Shown here in pieces: positions 24,384 to 31,965 of a stretch of 39,542 nt of DNA. The DNA lies in NCBI GenBank assembly GCA_035906055.1, contig JAMIFV010000059.1, forward strand, positions 1-39,542. Reading direction: 5' to 3'. The stretch's first letter is position 1, and each line of letters begins with the position of its first letter. A program made the translations under genes and the position numbers. Under the pieces are notes generated by a model. The model searched no databases, was not told the DNA's origin, and saw nothing but the letters and a program-made list of their open reading frames with translations. The stretch is from JAMIFV01 sp035906055. Lineage in GTDB: Bacteria; Pseudomonadota; Alphaproteobacteria; Rickettsiales; JABCZZ01.

Positions 24384-25319
24384 TTAATCCTTATCCAGCC
24401 CAAGTTTTTCCCATGTGTTCTGCATATGGGAAGGGATCGGGGCGGTCACGTCCAGCGCCCCCGGAATCACAAGGCGGCGGGCATGCAGATGCAGCTTGTT
24501 GGAAATACCTTCGATCATCGCGTTCCTGCCGCCATATTTACCGTCGCCAACAATGGGTGTGCCGATCTCGGCCATATGCACGCGCAGCTGGTGCGTGCGC
24601 CCGGTAATAGGCATGAGTTCCACCCACGCCATGGCATTGCCGAGTTTTTCGATCACGCGGAAATAAGTAACGGCACGTTTGCCGTCCTCTTCATCCACCG
24701 CCACTTTCTCGTGGTCGCCCTCCTCCTGCTTGGAAAGCGGCATATCGATCTTGCCTTCAAAGCTGTCGGGGCAGCCTTTCACCAGCGCCCAGTAGGTTTT
24801 TTCGGCGGTCTTTCCGGCAAAGGTTTTCATCAGCGCGGTGGCCGCTTTGGCATGCCGCGCCAGCACCAGCACGCCGCTTGTGTCCTTATCGAGCCTGTGC
24901 ACCAGCCTGGGGCGTTCGTTCAGCTCAAAGCGCAGCGCATCGAGCATGCTGTCCACGCTCTTGCCGATGCCCGTGCCCCCCTGCACCGCCAGCCCCGGCA
25001 GTTTGTTGATGGCGATGGCATCCTTGTTCCTGAACAGCACGGACTGCTGCATCATGATGATATCTTCCGGCTCCAGCTTCTGAACAGCGGTCTTCACCGG
25101 CTTTTCGCGGCGCTCCGTTTTGGTGAGCTGGTCCCATATGCGGATGACATTGCCCGCCATCACGCGGTCGGTCGCCTTGGATTTCTTGCCGTCGATGCGA
25201 ATGTCGCCCTTGCGCAATGCTTTTTCCAGCATGCCGTGGGTGATCTGCGGATAGTAGCGCTTTACCCAGCGGTCCAGGCGGGCGTCGCTGTCTTTTTCTT
25301 CTACGGTACGTTCGGTCAT
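24384..25319 (-). CDS. rluC: Large-subunit rRNA pseudouridine synthase, RluC type
   Basis: It isomerises uridines in 23S rRNA; in E. coli RluC acts at 955, 2504 and 2580. The 311 residues have an N-terminal S4 RNA-binding domain (about 13-60, DARLDRWVKRYYPQ) and the RluA-family catalytic motif with its Asp (D144 in LVHRLDKDTSG). PITGRTHQLRVHMAEIGTPI and DGKYGG follow. RluD-like specificity is not excluded. Its ATG overlaps the crcB stop by four bases. Confidence 0.88.
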   Translation of the reverse strand: MTERTVEEKDSDARLDRWVKRYYPQITHGMLEKALRKGDIRIDGKKSKATDRVMAGNVIRIWDQLTKTERREKPVKTAVQKLEPEDIIMMQQSVLFRNKDAIAINKLPGLAVQGGTGIGKSVDSMLDALRFELNERPRLVHRLDKDTSGVLVLARHAKAATALMKTFAGKTAEKTYWALVKGCPDSFEGKIDMPLSKQEEGDHEKVAVDEEDGKRAVTYFRVIEKLGNAMAWVELMPITGRTHQLRVHMAEIGTPIVGDGKYGGRNAMIEGISNKLHLHARRLVIPGALDVTAPIPSHMQNTWEKLGLDKD

Positions 25320-25693
25320 GAAAAGGCCTTTACCAGTTGCAGCCCGGCCAGCAGGCCGAGCAGTGAGCAGATGACGGAAGCAAAGATGTAAGCGCTCATG
25401 GCGCCCAGCCTGCCCTGTTCAAACAAAGTGATGGCGTCCAGCGAAAAGCTGGAGAAGGTGGTGAAGCCGCCCAGCACGCCCACCGCCACGAATAATCGTA
25501 TATCTTCCGCATTCTGCGGGGTGCTGCGCGCAAGCCAGCCAATCAGCACGCCCATCGCGAACGAGCCGGAGATATTCACCAGCATCGTGCCGTAAGGAAA
25601 GCCCTTGCCCGCCACTTCCCCCACCACACGTTGCATGAGGAAGCGCAGCACCGAGCCTATTGCGCCGCCCGTGGCTACATATACGAGATTCAT
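25316..25693 (-). CDS. crcB: Fluoride efflux channel
   Basis: A small four-helix membrane protein of the Fluc/CrcB family that exports fluoride as a dual-topology dimer. Of its 125 residues, GGAIGSVLRFLMQR, GTMLVNISGSFAMG and GVLGGFTTFSSFSLD are the conserved pore and sodium-site motifs. The start is the second ATG of a tandem ATGATG that overlaps the rarA stop (25693-25696). I see no fluoride riboswitch next to it, as expected for an internal operon gene. Confidence 0.9.
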   Translation of the reverse strand: MNLVYVATGGAIGSVLRFLMQRVVGEVAGKGFPYGTMLVNISGSFAMGVLIGWLARSTPQNAEDIRLFVAVGVLGGFTTFSSFSLDAITLFEQGRLGAMSAYIFASVICSLLGLLAGLQLVKAFS

Positions 25694-27060
25694 CATGCCT
25701 TCTTCTCCCTGAGCTTGGCCCAATAGTCCAGCCGCTTTTTGATCTCGCGCTCAAAGCCGCGCTCCACCGGCTCATAATAATGCCTGCGGGCAAGCCCTTC
25801 GGGGAAGTAATCCTGCCCGGAAAAGCCGTCCTTCGCATCGTGGTCATATTCATAGCCCTTGCCGTAGCCCAGCTCCTTCATGAGTCTGGTGGGCGCGTTG
25901 AGGATATGCGCGGGCGGCATCAGCGAACCATACTGTTTAGCATCGCGCGTAGCCGCTTTATGCGCTACATACACCGCGTTGGATTTGGGTGCGGTGGCGA
26001 GATAGACCACCGCCTGCGCTATCGCCAGCTCCCCCTCGGGGCTGCCTAGGAAGTCATATGCATCCTTGGCGGCAAGCGTCTGGTGCACCGCTTCGGGGTC
26101 GGCAAGGCCGATATCCTCCACCGCGAAACGCACCAGCCTGCGCAAGATGTATAGTGGTGCTTCGCCTCCTTCCAGCATGCGGTGCAACCAGTAAAGCGCT
26201 GCGTCCACATCCGACCCGCGCAGGCTCTTATGCAACGCGCTGATGAGGTTATAGTGGCTCTCCTGATGCTTATCGTAAACGGGGGCTCTTTGTTGCAAAA
26301 GATCTACAAGATCTTTTGCACCGAGCATTATGGGGGACGCTCCGCCCCCAGTTGGGCTCTGCCCAACTTCCCCTGCGGGGTCGTCGCGAAGAACTCCTCC
26401 GCGTCTACTGCTAACGATAGTAAATAGTTCTTCCACCAGATTGAGGAAGTACCTGCCGTCACCGTCTGCCATAGCCGTAAGCGTAGTGAATGCTTCTTCG
26501 CCAAGGGGCAATTTCTTACCCTGTAGTTTTTCCGCACGGGCGAGCAGCTCGCGCATCGCGGCTTCATCCAGGCGCTTGAGCACCAGCACACGGCAGCGCG
26601 AGAGCAGCGCCGAGTTCAGCTCGAACGAAGGGTTCTCCGTGGTCGCGCCCACAAGGATGATTGTGCCGTTCTCCACATACGGCAGGAACACGTCCTGCTG
26701 TGCGCGGTTGAAGCGGTGAATCTCGTCCACGAACAGCACGGTGCGCTTGCCGTCCTGCAAACGCGCGGCGGCTTTCTCGAACAGTTTCTTGAGTTCCGGC
26801 ACGCCGGTGGTGATGGCGGAAACATTCTCCATCTGCGCGCCGCTTTCCTTGGCCATGAGGCGGGCGATCGTGGTCTTGCCGCAGCCCGGCGGGCCCCAGA
26901 GTATCACGGAGGAAAACTGCTTTGCCGCCACCATGCGGCCAATGGGCGCGTCGCTGGCCGTTAAATGCTCCTGCCCCGTCACTTCCGCGAAAACCTCCGG
27001 CCTCAGGCGGTCTGCCAGCGGCGCAATGTTTCTGGAATCGGGTGCAAAGAGCGACTGCAT
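25693..27060 (-). CDS. rarA: Replication-associated recombination protein A with in-frame repeat insertion
   Basis: A clamp-loader-like AAA+ ATPase (MgsA/RarA) acting at stalled replication forks. The 455 residues contain Walker A GPPGCGKTT (56-64), Walker B TVLFVDEIHRFNRAQQD (107-123), the sensor region GATTENPSFELNSALLSRC (138-156), then the tetramerisation part with YNLISALHKSLRGSD and the C-terminal Tyr/Pro-rich DYFPEGL segment. Residues about 218-246, rich in Gly, Arg and Pro, are encoded by a family D repeat (26331-26404) and have no counterpart in the usual helical linker. The frame is intact. Confidence 0.9.
   Translation of the reverse strand: MQSLFAPDSRNIAPLADRLRPEVFAEVTGQEHLTASDAPIGRMVAAKQFSSVILWGPPGCGKTTIARLMAKESGAQMENVSAITTGVPELKKLFEKAAARLQDGKRTVLFVDEIHRFNRAQQDVFLPYVENGTIILVGATTENPSFELNSALLSRCRVLVLKRLDEAAMRELLARAEKLQGKKLPLGEEAFTTLTAMADGDGRYFLNLVEELFTIVSSRRGGVLRDDPAGEVGQSPTGGGASPIMLGAKDLVDLLQQRAPVYDKHQESHYNLISALHKSLRGSDVDAALYWLHRMLEGGEAPLYILRRLVRFAVEDIGLADPEAVHQTLAAKDAYDFLGSPEGELAIAQAVVYLATAPKSNAVYVAHKAATRDAKQYGSLMPPAHILNAPTRLMKELGYGKGYEYDHDAKDGFSGQDYFPEGLARRHYYEPVERGFEREIKKRLDYWAKLREKKA
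26294..26320. repeat. Perfect 11-bp inverted repeat inside rarA
   Basis: TGCAAAAGATC and GATCTTTTGCA are separated by five bases. It lies next to the family D insertion, encodes roughly AKDLVDLLQQ of RarA and may be part of the same inserted material. Confidence 0.5.
26331..26404. repeat. Multi-hairpin repeat, family D, inserted in frame in rarA
   Basis: The hairpins are GGGGGACGCTCCGCCCCC, GTTGGGCTCTGCCCAAC and CCCCTGCGGGG, followed by TCGTCGCGAAGAACTCCTCC. The last hairpin and tail match 15879-15914 with few differences. The first two stems differ in sequence but keep pairing. Confidence 0.7.
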
Positions 27061-27075
27061 TTCTTCCTTTCTTTT

Positions 27076-27095
27076 CCTCCCCCTTCATGGGGAGG
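27076..27095. repeat. Short GC-rich hairpin between degP and rarA
   Basis: CCTCCCC-cttcat-GGGGAGG, a 7-bp stem resembling the last hairpin of family B. There is no T-tract on the minus strand, so it is not an obvious terminator. Confidence 0.45.
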
Positions 27096-27102
27096 GTGTT
27101 AG

Positions 27103-28494
27103 TTACATTATCGTCATCGATAAGGACATCCCGCCACGGATGATCTGTATCTGGAAGCCGCGCGCACGTTTGGCGAGTGCTTTTTCAAGGTCGCTTACCG
27201 TAGCGATCTTCACACCGTTAACGCCGACGATGATATCTCCCGGCGCCACGTCCACACGGCTTTCACGCCCGGTGCGCACTACCACCACAGCCCTGGTATC
27301 AGCTTTGAGCTTAAGCTCCTGCGCAATATCCGGCGTTATCTGCACCACTACCACGCCCCCCAGCGGATGGTCGCCTTTGAGCTGAACCGCCTTGGCGTCG
27401 GCGGCTTCCGCAGGGCGCGTGGTGAAGGTCACTGTAAGCGGCACTTCCCTGCCTTCGCGCCAGACGACGGCGGGCACAGCCACACCCATGCCGCTGGTGG
27501 CGATGCGGAAGTTCAGGTTCTGCGAATCATCCACCTCGCTGCCTGCGAGCGTCAGCAGTATGTCGCCTGCGCGGATGCCTGCCGTCTCCGCCGGGCTTCC
27601 TTTCGCCACTTCCTGCACCAGCACGCCCCGGCGCGACGGCAGCCCCTGCGCGTCAGCAATTTCTTTCGTCACGGGCTGGATGGCAATGCCGAACCACGGG
27701 CGCACCAATTGCCCGTTCTCGCCTGCCGTGCCCTTCAGCACTGCGCGCACCATATCGGCAGGGATGGCAAAGCCGATGCCCTGATAGCCGCCGCTCCTCG
27801 TGTAAATAGCCGTATTGATGCCGATAAGCTTGCCTTTCATGTCCACCAGCGCGCCGCCGGAATTGCCGGGATTGATCGCCGCATCAGTCTGGATGAAGAA
27901 CTGGTAATCCGACACGCTTTCAGCGGAACGCGCCGTTGCCGAGACAATACCGCTGGTCACCGTCTGCCCCACGCCGAACGGATTGCCGATGGCGAGCACT
28001 AAATCGCCCACTTCCAGCCCGGCAGATTCGCCCAGCTCCACCACGGGCAGCTTTGCGCCTCTGGTATCCACTTTGAGCACGGCCAGGTCAGAACGCTCGT
28101 CGGTCTTTTCCACCTTGGCCTCGAACTCGCGCTTATCCGGCAGCACGATGGTTATTTCGTCACTGCCATTGACCACGTGATAGCTGGTGACGATAGTGCC
28201 CTCCTCGCCAACGATCACCCCCGTGCCCAGCGAATTGACCACGCGCTCGCGCGGCGCACCGCCGAAGCCACCGCCAAAGAACTGGCTGAACAGCGGGTCG
28301 CTGAACAAAGGCGAAACCTGCACTTTCTGCACCTGTTTGGTGTAGATATTGACCACCGCAGGCATCACCTTCTTGGCTACGGGGGAATAAGACAGCGTGA
28401 TCTGCTCGCGGGACGCTGGCACTTCGGTCTGGGCATGAGCGGAAACAGAAAGAATAGTAAGCAGGGAAAGAAAGGTTATCAGAATGCGAGGCAT
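27103..28494 (-). CDS. degP: Periplasmic serine protease, DegP/Do family
   Basis: A secreted trypsin-like protease and chaperone for misfolded envelope proteins. The 463 residues have a signal peptide (1-21, cut after SAHA), a Phe/Gly-rich loop (LFSQFFGGGFGG, 68-79), the catalytic triad H106 (IVTSYHVVNG), D136 (ERSDLAVLKV) and S212 (INPGNSGGALVD), then two PDZ domains (about 265-350 and 370-460). The family usually has TNxHVV where this protein has TSYHVV. It lies in the conserved string downstream of rplQ and ahead of rarA. Confidence 0.92.
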   Translation of the reverse strand: MPRILITFLSLLTILSVSAHAQTEVPASREQITLSYSPVAKKVMPAVVNIYTKQVQKVQVSPLFSDPLFSQFFGGGFGGAPRERVVNSLGTGVIVGEEGTIVTSYHVVNGSDEITIVLPDKREFEAKVEKTDERSDLAVLKVDTRGAKLPVVELGESAGLEVGDLVLAIGNPFGVGQTVTSGIVSATARSAESVSDYQFFIQTDAAINPGNSGGALVDMKGKLIGINTAIYTRSGGYQGIGFAIPADMVRAVLKGTAGENGQLVRPWFGIAIQPVTKEIADAQGLPSRRGVLVQEVAKGSPAETAGIRAGDILLTLAGSEVDDSQNLNFRIATSGMGVAVPAVVWREGREVPLTVTFTTRPAEAADAKAVQLKGDHPLGGVVVVQITPDIAQELKLKADTRAVVVVRTGRESRVDVAPGDIIVGVNGVKIATVSDLEKALAKRARGFQIQIIRGGMSLSMTIM

Positions 28495-28516
28495 ATTTGT
28501 CCTTATAATAATCTTT

Positions 28517-28608
28517 CGTCATTCCCTGAATGTGCGCAGCACATTCCAGGGGAATCCACCTACAGCATGGATGGCCCTGGAATCGCTGACGCGATTCAGG
28601 CCATGACG
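28517..28608. repeat. Palindromic repeat, family C (double copy)
   Basis: Bounded by CGTCAT (28517-28522) and ATGACG (28603-28608). It contains two hairpins, GAATGTGCGCAGCACATTC and GAATCGCTGACGCGATTC, each framed by CCCTG/CAGGG-like bases (ATTCCCTGAAT..TTCCAGGGGAAT and GGCCCTGGAAT..ATTCAGGCC). It is a relative of 6814-6851 and fills part of the gap upstream of degP. A further small hairpin, GATTCCGT-ggaa-ACGGAATC, lies at about 28685-28704. Confidence 0.65.
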
Positions 28609-28730
28609 AGTGATATATAATCCTCTCGGCCCCAAATGAAAAGAGCCGCCTTAACGTATACCCGTCTGGGATTTACGCGGGGGAGATTCCGTGGAAACGG
28701 AATCGGGGGCGGCCAGCCCCAACAATAAAA

Positions 28731-28754
28731 AGGGGCGACCCGAAGGCCGCCCCT
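28731..28754 (-). terminator. Rho-independent terminator of the rpsM-rplQ operon
   Basis: On the minus strand the stem AGGGGCGGCC - TTCG - GGTCGCCCCT (ten pairs with one G-U, UUCG tetraloop) is followed by TTTTTATT, 26 bases after the rplQ stop. Confidence 0.9.
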
Positions 28755-28779
28755 GATTTCAGTCTATAACCGCCAGCTA

Positions 28780-29205
28780 TTATGCTGCTGCGGTTTCTTC
28801 GCCAGCGGTTTCGGCAACCGGGCCGGAATCCTTGCCTTTGGCGGATTCGTCGCGGTCCACCAGTTCAATGATCGCCATCGGCGCGTTGTCGCCATAGCGG
28901 AAGCCTGCCTTGAGCACGCGGGTGTAACCGCCGCTGCGGGTCTTGTAGCGCTCAGCAATGATGGTGAACAGCTTTTCAACCAGTTCGATATCGCGGATCT
29001 CAGCGATCGCCTGACGGCGCGCATGCAGGTTGCCGCGCTTACCGAGCGTGATGAGGCGTTCTACCACCGGGCGAAGGTCTTTGGCCTTCGGCAGGGTGGT
29101 CGTGATCTGCTCATGCTTGATGAGGGCATGGCACAGGTTGCTGAACATCGCCTTGCGGTGCGATGAAGTAACCCCTAATTTACGGCCGCTGAGTTTATGA
29201 CGCAT
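28780..29205 (-). CDS. rplQ: 50S ribosomal protein L17
   Basis: 141 residues, with the conserved MRHKLSGRKLGVTSSHRKAM start, RNLxxALIKHEQI-like segment (NLCHALIKHEQITTTLPKAK) and GGYTRVLKAGFRYGDNAPMA. The C-terminal ~25 residues are an acidic Ala/Glu-rich tail. It is the last gene of the alpha operon, ended by the terminator at 28731-28754. Confidence 0.96.
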   Translation of the reverse strand: MRHKLSGRKLGVTSSHRKAMFSNLCHALIKHEQITTTLPKAKDLRPVVERLITLGKRGNLHARRQAIAEIRDIELVEKLFTIIAERYKTRSGGYTRVLKAGFRYGDNAPMAIIELVDRDESAKGKDSGPVAETAGEETAAA

Positions 29206-29230
29206 AACACTTCTCCACTATAGTCTTTAC

Positions 29231-30247
29231 TTAATAGGGCTCTTCGAATTTACGGGCGAGCTCTTCGATGTTTTCGGGCGGCCATTCGGACACTTCCATG
29301 CCGAATTTGAGCCCCATGGTAGCCAGCACTTCCTTGATCTCGTTAAGGGACTTGCGGCCAAAGTTCGGGGTCTTGAGCATTTCGCTCTCGGTCTTCTGCA
29401 CGAGGTCGCCAATGTAAACGACGTTGTCGTTCTTGAGGCAGTTGGCAGAACGCACGGAAAGTTCGAGTTCGTCCACCTTCTTGAGCAGGTACGGGCTGAA
29501 CTTGAGGTCAGACTTGTCTTCTTTCTTTTCTTCAACCTGTTGCTCTTCGAAGTTGATGAAGAGCCTCAGCTGGTCCTGCAGGATGCGGGCAGCGAATGCC
29601 ACGGCATCTTCCGGCTTCACGGTGCCGTCGGTTTCCACGGTGAAGATCAGCTTGTCGTAATCGGTCACCTGACCTACGCGGCTGTGGTCGATCTTGTAGC
29701 TGACCTTGCGAACCGGGCTGAACAGCGCATCCACGGGGATAAGGCCGATCGGCGCGTCTGCCGGGCGGTTCTGGGAAGCGCGCACGTAACCTTTACCGGT
29801 TTCAATGGTCATTTCCATGTGCAGCTTCGCGCCTTTGTCGAGCGTGCAGATCACATGGTCCTTGTTTACGATCTCAACGTCATGCGGTACTTCGATCATA
29901 CCGGCGGTCACTTCGCAGGGGCCGGTTGCGTTGAGGGTAACGCGTTTCTTTTCCGGGCTGTGAGCGCGGATGCGCAGTTCCTTGATGTTCAGGATAACGT
30001 TGGTCACGTCTTCACGGACACCGGCGATGGCGGAGAATTCATGCAGCACGCCGTCGATCTTGATGGAGGTGACGGCAGCGCCCTGGAGCGAGGAAAGCAG
30101 GATGCGGCGCAGCGCCACACCCAGCGTGTTGCCGAAACCGCGTTCAAGCGGCTCTGCAACGATGGTAGCGATGAAGGGGTTGTTCTTGGCTACGTCGATA
30201 TCGAGCTTGGTCGGCTTAATCAGGTCTTGCCAGTTTTTGCTAATCAT
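29231..30247 (-). CDS. rpoA: DNA-directed RNA polymerase alpha subunit
   Basis: 338 residues. The N-terminal assembly domain shows EPLERGFGNTLGVALRRILL and EFSAIAGVREDVTNVILNIK. The C-terminal domain, which contacts UP elements and activators, shows LELSVRSANCLKNDNVVYIG and the helix RKSLNEIKEVLATMGLKFGM. A Glu/Lys linker joins them. It lies between rpsK and rplQ, the normal order. Confidence 0.97.
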   Translation of the reverse strand: MISKNWQDLIKPTKLDIDVAKNNPFIATIVAEPLERGFGNTLGVALRRILLSSLQGAAVTSIKIDGVLHEFSAIAGVREDVTNVILNIKELRIRAHSPEKKRVTLNATGPCEVTAGMIEVPHDVEIVNKDHVICTLDKGAKLHMEMTIETGKGYVRASQNRPADAPIGLIPVDALFSPVRKVSYKIDHSRVGQVTDYDKLIFTVETDGTVKPEDAVAFAARILQDQLRLFINFEEQQVEEKKEDKSDLKFSPYLLKKVDELELSVRSANCLKNDNVVYIGDLVQKTESEMLKTPNFGRKSLNEIKEVLATMGLKFGMEVSEWPPENIEELARKFEEPY

Positions 30248-30312
30248 ATAGTTCCCTACTCTTTTCTTTCAGTCATCTGGCCACCCTGCGGCAGCCCGTG
30301 AATATCTCTAAA

Positions 30313-30726
30313 TTATACGCGGCGGCGCTTCGGCGGGCGGCAGCCGTTATGCGGAACCGGCGTCACGTCCTTGATGGAGGTAACTACGAGGCCGCAGGCC
30401 TGCAGCGCGCGCAGCGCGGATTCGCGGCCGGTGCCGGGGCCGTTGACTTCAACCAGCACGGTCTTGAGGCCGTGTTCCTGAGCCTTGCGGGCGGCAGCGT
30501 CAGCAGTAACCTGCGCCGCGTACGGCGTGGACTTGCGCGAACCCTTGAAACCGTGGGAACCGGCGGACGACCACGAGATGGTATTGCCCTGCATGTCGGT
30601 GACGGTAACGATGGTGTTGTTGAAAGACGCGTTGACATGCACCACACCGGCGCTGATGTTCTTGCGCTCGCGCTTCTTGACGCGCGCGCCGTCTTTTTCG
30701 TTTGCCTGAGCTTGGGTCTGAGCCAT
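30313..30726 (-). CDS. rpsK: 30S ribosomal protein S11
   Basis: 137 residues, slightly long because of a polar N-terminal tail (MAQTQAQANEKDGARVKKRE). The core has GVVHVNASFNNTIVTVTD, WSSAGSHGFKGSRKSTPYAA, VNGPGTGRESALRAL and the C-terminal TPVPHNGCRPPKRRRV. It lies 13 bases after the rpsM stop. Confidence 0.96.
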   Translation of the reverse strand: MAQTQAQANEKDGARVKKRERKNISAGVVHVNASFNNTIVTVTDMQGNTISWSSAGSHGFKGSRKSTPYAAQVTADAAARKAQEHGLKTVLVEVNGPGTGRESALRALQACGLVVTSIKDVTPVPHNGCRPPKRRRV

Positions 30727-30739
30727 TATGTGCCTCTAA

Positions 30740-31120
30740 TTACTTCTTGGTTGCGATTTTCTTGCCGGCGACCGGCTTGGATTTGCCTTTGCGGGTGCGC
30801 GCGTTGGTGTGCGTGCGCTGGCCACGTACCGGCAGGCGTTTGCGATGGCGCAGGCCACGGTAGCAGCCAAGGTCAACAAGGCGCTTGATGTTCATGGAGG
30901 TTTCGCGGCGCAGGTCACCTTCTACGGTGTAGTCGCGGTCGATGGTTTCGCGGATCTTGATGACCTCGGCTTCGCTCAGCTGGTGCACGCGCTTGGATGC
31001 GCTGATCCCAGTTTTCAGGCAGATTTCCTCTGCATTTTTCTCACCGATGCCATGAATGTACTGCAGCGCAATGATCAGGCGCTTTGCAGTGGGAATATTT
31101 ACGCCAGCTATACGAGCCAC
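30740..31120 (-). CDS. rpsM: 30S ribosomal protein S13
   Basis: 126 residues, starting with GTG at 31120-31118 behind a clear AAGGAG five bases upstream. It has ARIAGVNIPTAKRLIIAL, YIHGIGEKNAEEIC and the C-terminal RGLRHRKRLPVRGQRTHTNA, typical of S13. First gene of the rpsM-rpsK-rpoA-rplQ operon; a near-consensus promoter lies at 31188-31215. rpmJ, often found before rpsM, is not here. Confidence 0.96.
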   Translation of the reverse strand: MARIAGVNIPTAKRLIIALQYIHGIGEKNAEEICLKTGISASKRVHQLSEAEVIKIRETIDRDYTVEGDLRRETSMNIKRLVDLGCYRGLRHRKRLPVRGQRTHTNARTRKGKSKPVAGKKIATKK

Positions 31121-31187
31121 AAAATCTCCTTAAATCAGCTATTTAGTTAGCGGGCAGACGCGGGGCAGCGCTGCCGCAAGAGCGCGA

Positions 31188-31215
31188 ATAATATGGACAA
31201 AAAGCAAGATGTCAA
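31188..31215 (-). promoter_or_regulatory. Promoter of the rpsM-rpsK-rpoA-rplQ operon
   Basis: On the minus strand a perfect -35 TTGACA (31215-31210), a 16-base spacer and TATTAT (31193-31188). The leader to the rpsM GTG is about 60 bases and includes the palindrome GGCAGCGCTGCC. Confidence 0.75.
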
Positions 31216-31314
31216 CAGCTTTTAAATGATTTCTGGAAACTATCGTAACGCCCCACCAAGGGGATAAATCCCTTAGCGCAGACAACATTGTTTGCAGTTA
31301 ACAGCATAGAGATG

Positions 31315-31965
31315 TCAGGTTGCGCTTACCAGACCGTCAATGGCGCGGGTTACATCGCTGATAACGGCCATGCCGTCCACGCTTTTGAGTACGCCGCGCT
31401 GCCTGTAATAAGGAAGCAGCGGTGCGGTTTGCGCATGGTAAGCATCAAGGCGGGATTTGACCGTTTCGCGGTTATCGTCCTTGCGGCGGGTGAATTCGGT
31501 AGCGCCGCAGACGTCGCACTGCCCTTCCTTGCGGGGAGGGCGGAAGGAATCATGATAACCGGCGCCGCATTTGCCGCAGGCGAAGCGGCCCGCGATGCGG
31601 TCAACCAGCGCGGCATCGTCCACGGTCAGTTCAATCACCAGCGAAAGCGGACGGTTAAGGGCGGCGAGCATTTTGTCGAGTTCCCTCGCCTGCGTCAGCG
31701 TGCGGGGAAAACCATCAAGGATAAAGCCTTTGGCGCAATCGGGTTCCGCGATGCGCTCGCGGATCAGGCGGATCATGATGTCGTCCGACACCAGCCTGCC
31801 CGCCTTCATCACTTCATCGGCTTTTTTGCCGATCTCGGTGCCTGCAGCCACCGCTGCCCGCAGCATGTCACCGGTGGAAAGCTTGGGCACGCTCAGTTTC
31901 TTCTGGAGGAAATCCGCCTGCGTTCCTTTACCTGCGCCCGGGGGGCCAAGCAGTATCAGGTTCAT
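31315..31965 (-). CDS. adk: Adenylate kinase with zinc-type lid
   Basis: It interconverts AMP plus ATP with two ADP. The 216 residues have the P-loop LLGPPGAGKGTQ (5-16), the AMP-site FILDGFPRTLTQA (81-93) and a long lid with four Cys (C130, C133, C150, C153), a zinc-binding set. Its ATG overlaps the secY stop by four bases (ATGA), so secY and adk form a coupled pair. About 195 bases separate it from rpsM. Confidence 0.95.
   Translation of the reverse strand: MNLILLGPPGAGKGTQADFLQKKLSVPKLSTGDMLRAAVAAGTEIGKKADEVMKAGRLVSDDIMIRLIRERIAEPDCAKGFILDGFPRTLTQARELDKMLAALNRPLSLVIELTVDDAALVDRIAGRFACGKCGAGYHDSFRPPRKEGQCDVCGATEFTRRKDDNRETVKSRLDAYHAQTAPLLPYYRQRGVLKSVDGMAVISDVTRAIDGLVSAT

Noticed and set aside
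24366..25391. 341-codon open frame on the plus strand
   Set aside because: Antisense to rluC, which has the full S4 and catalytic motifs. No ribosome site or family signal.
31239..31280. Possible terminator between adk and rpsM
   Set aside because: The AAGGG/CCCTT stem is only about five pairs and lacks a T-tract on the minus strand.
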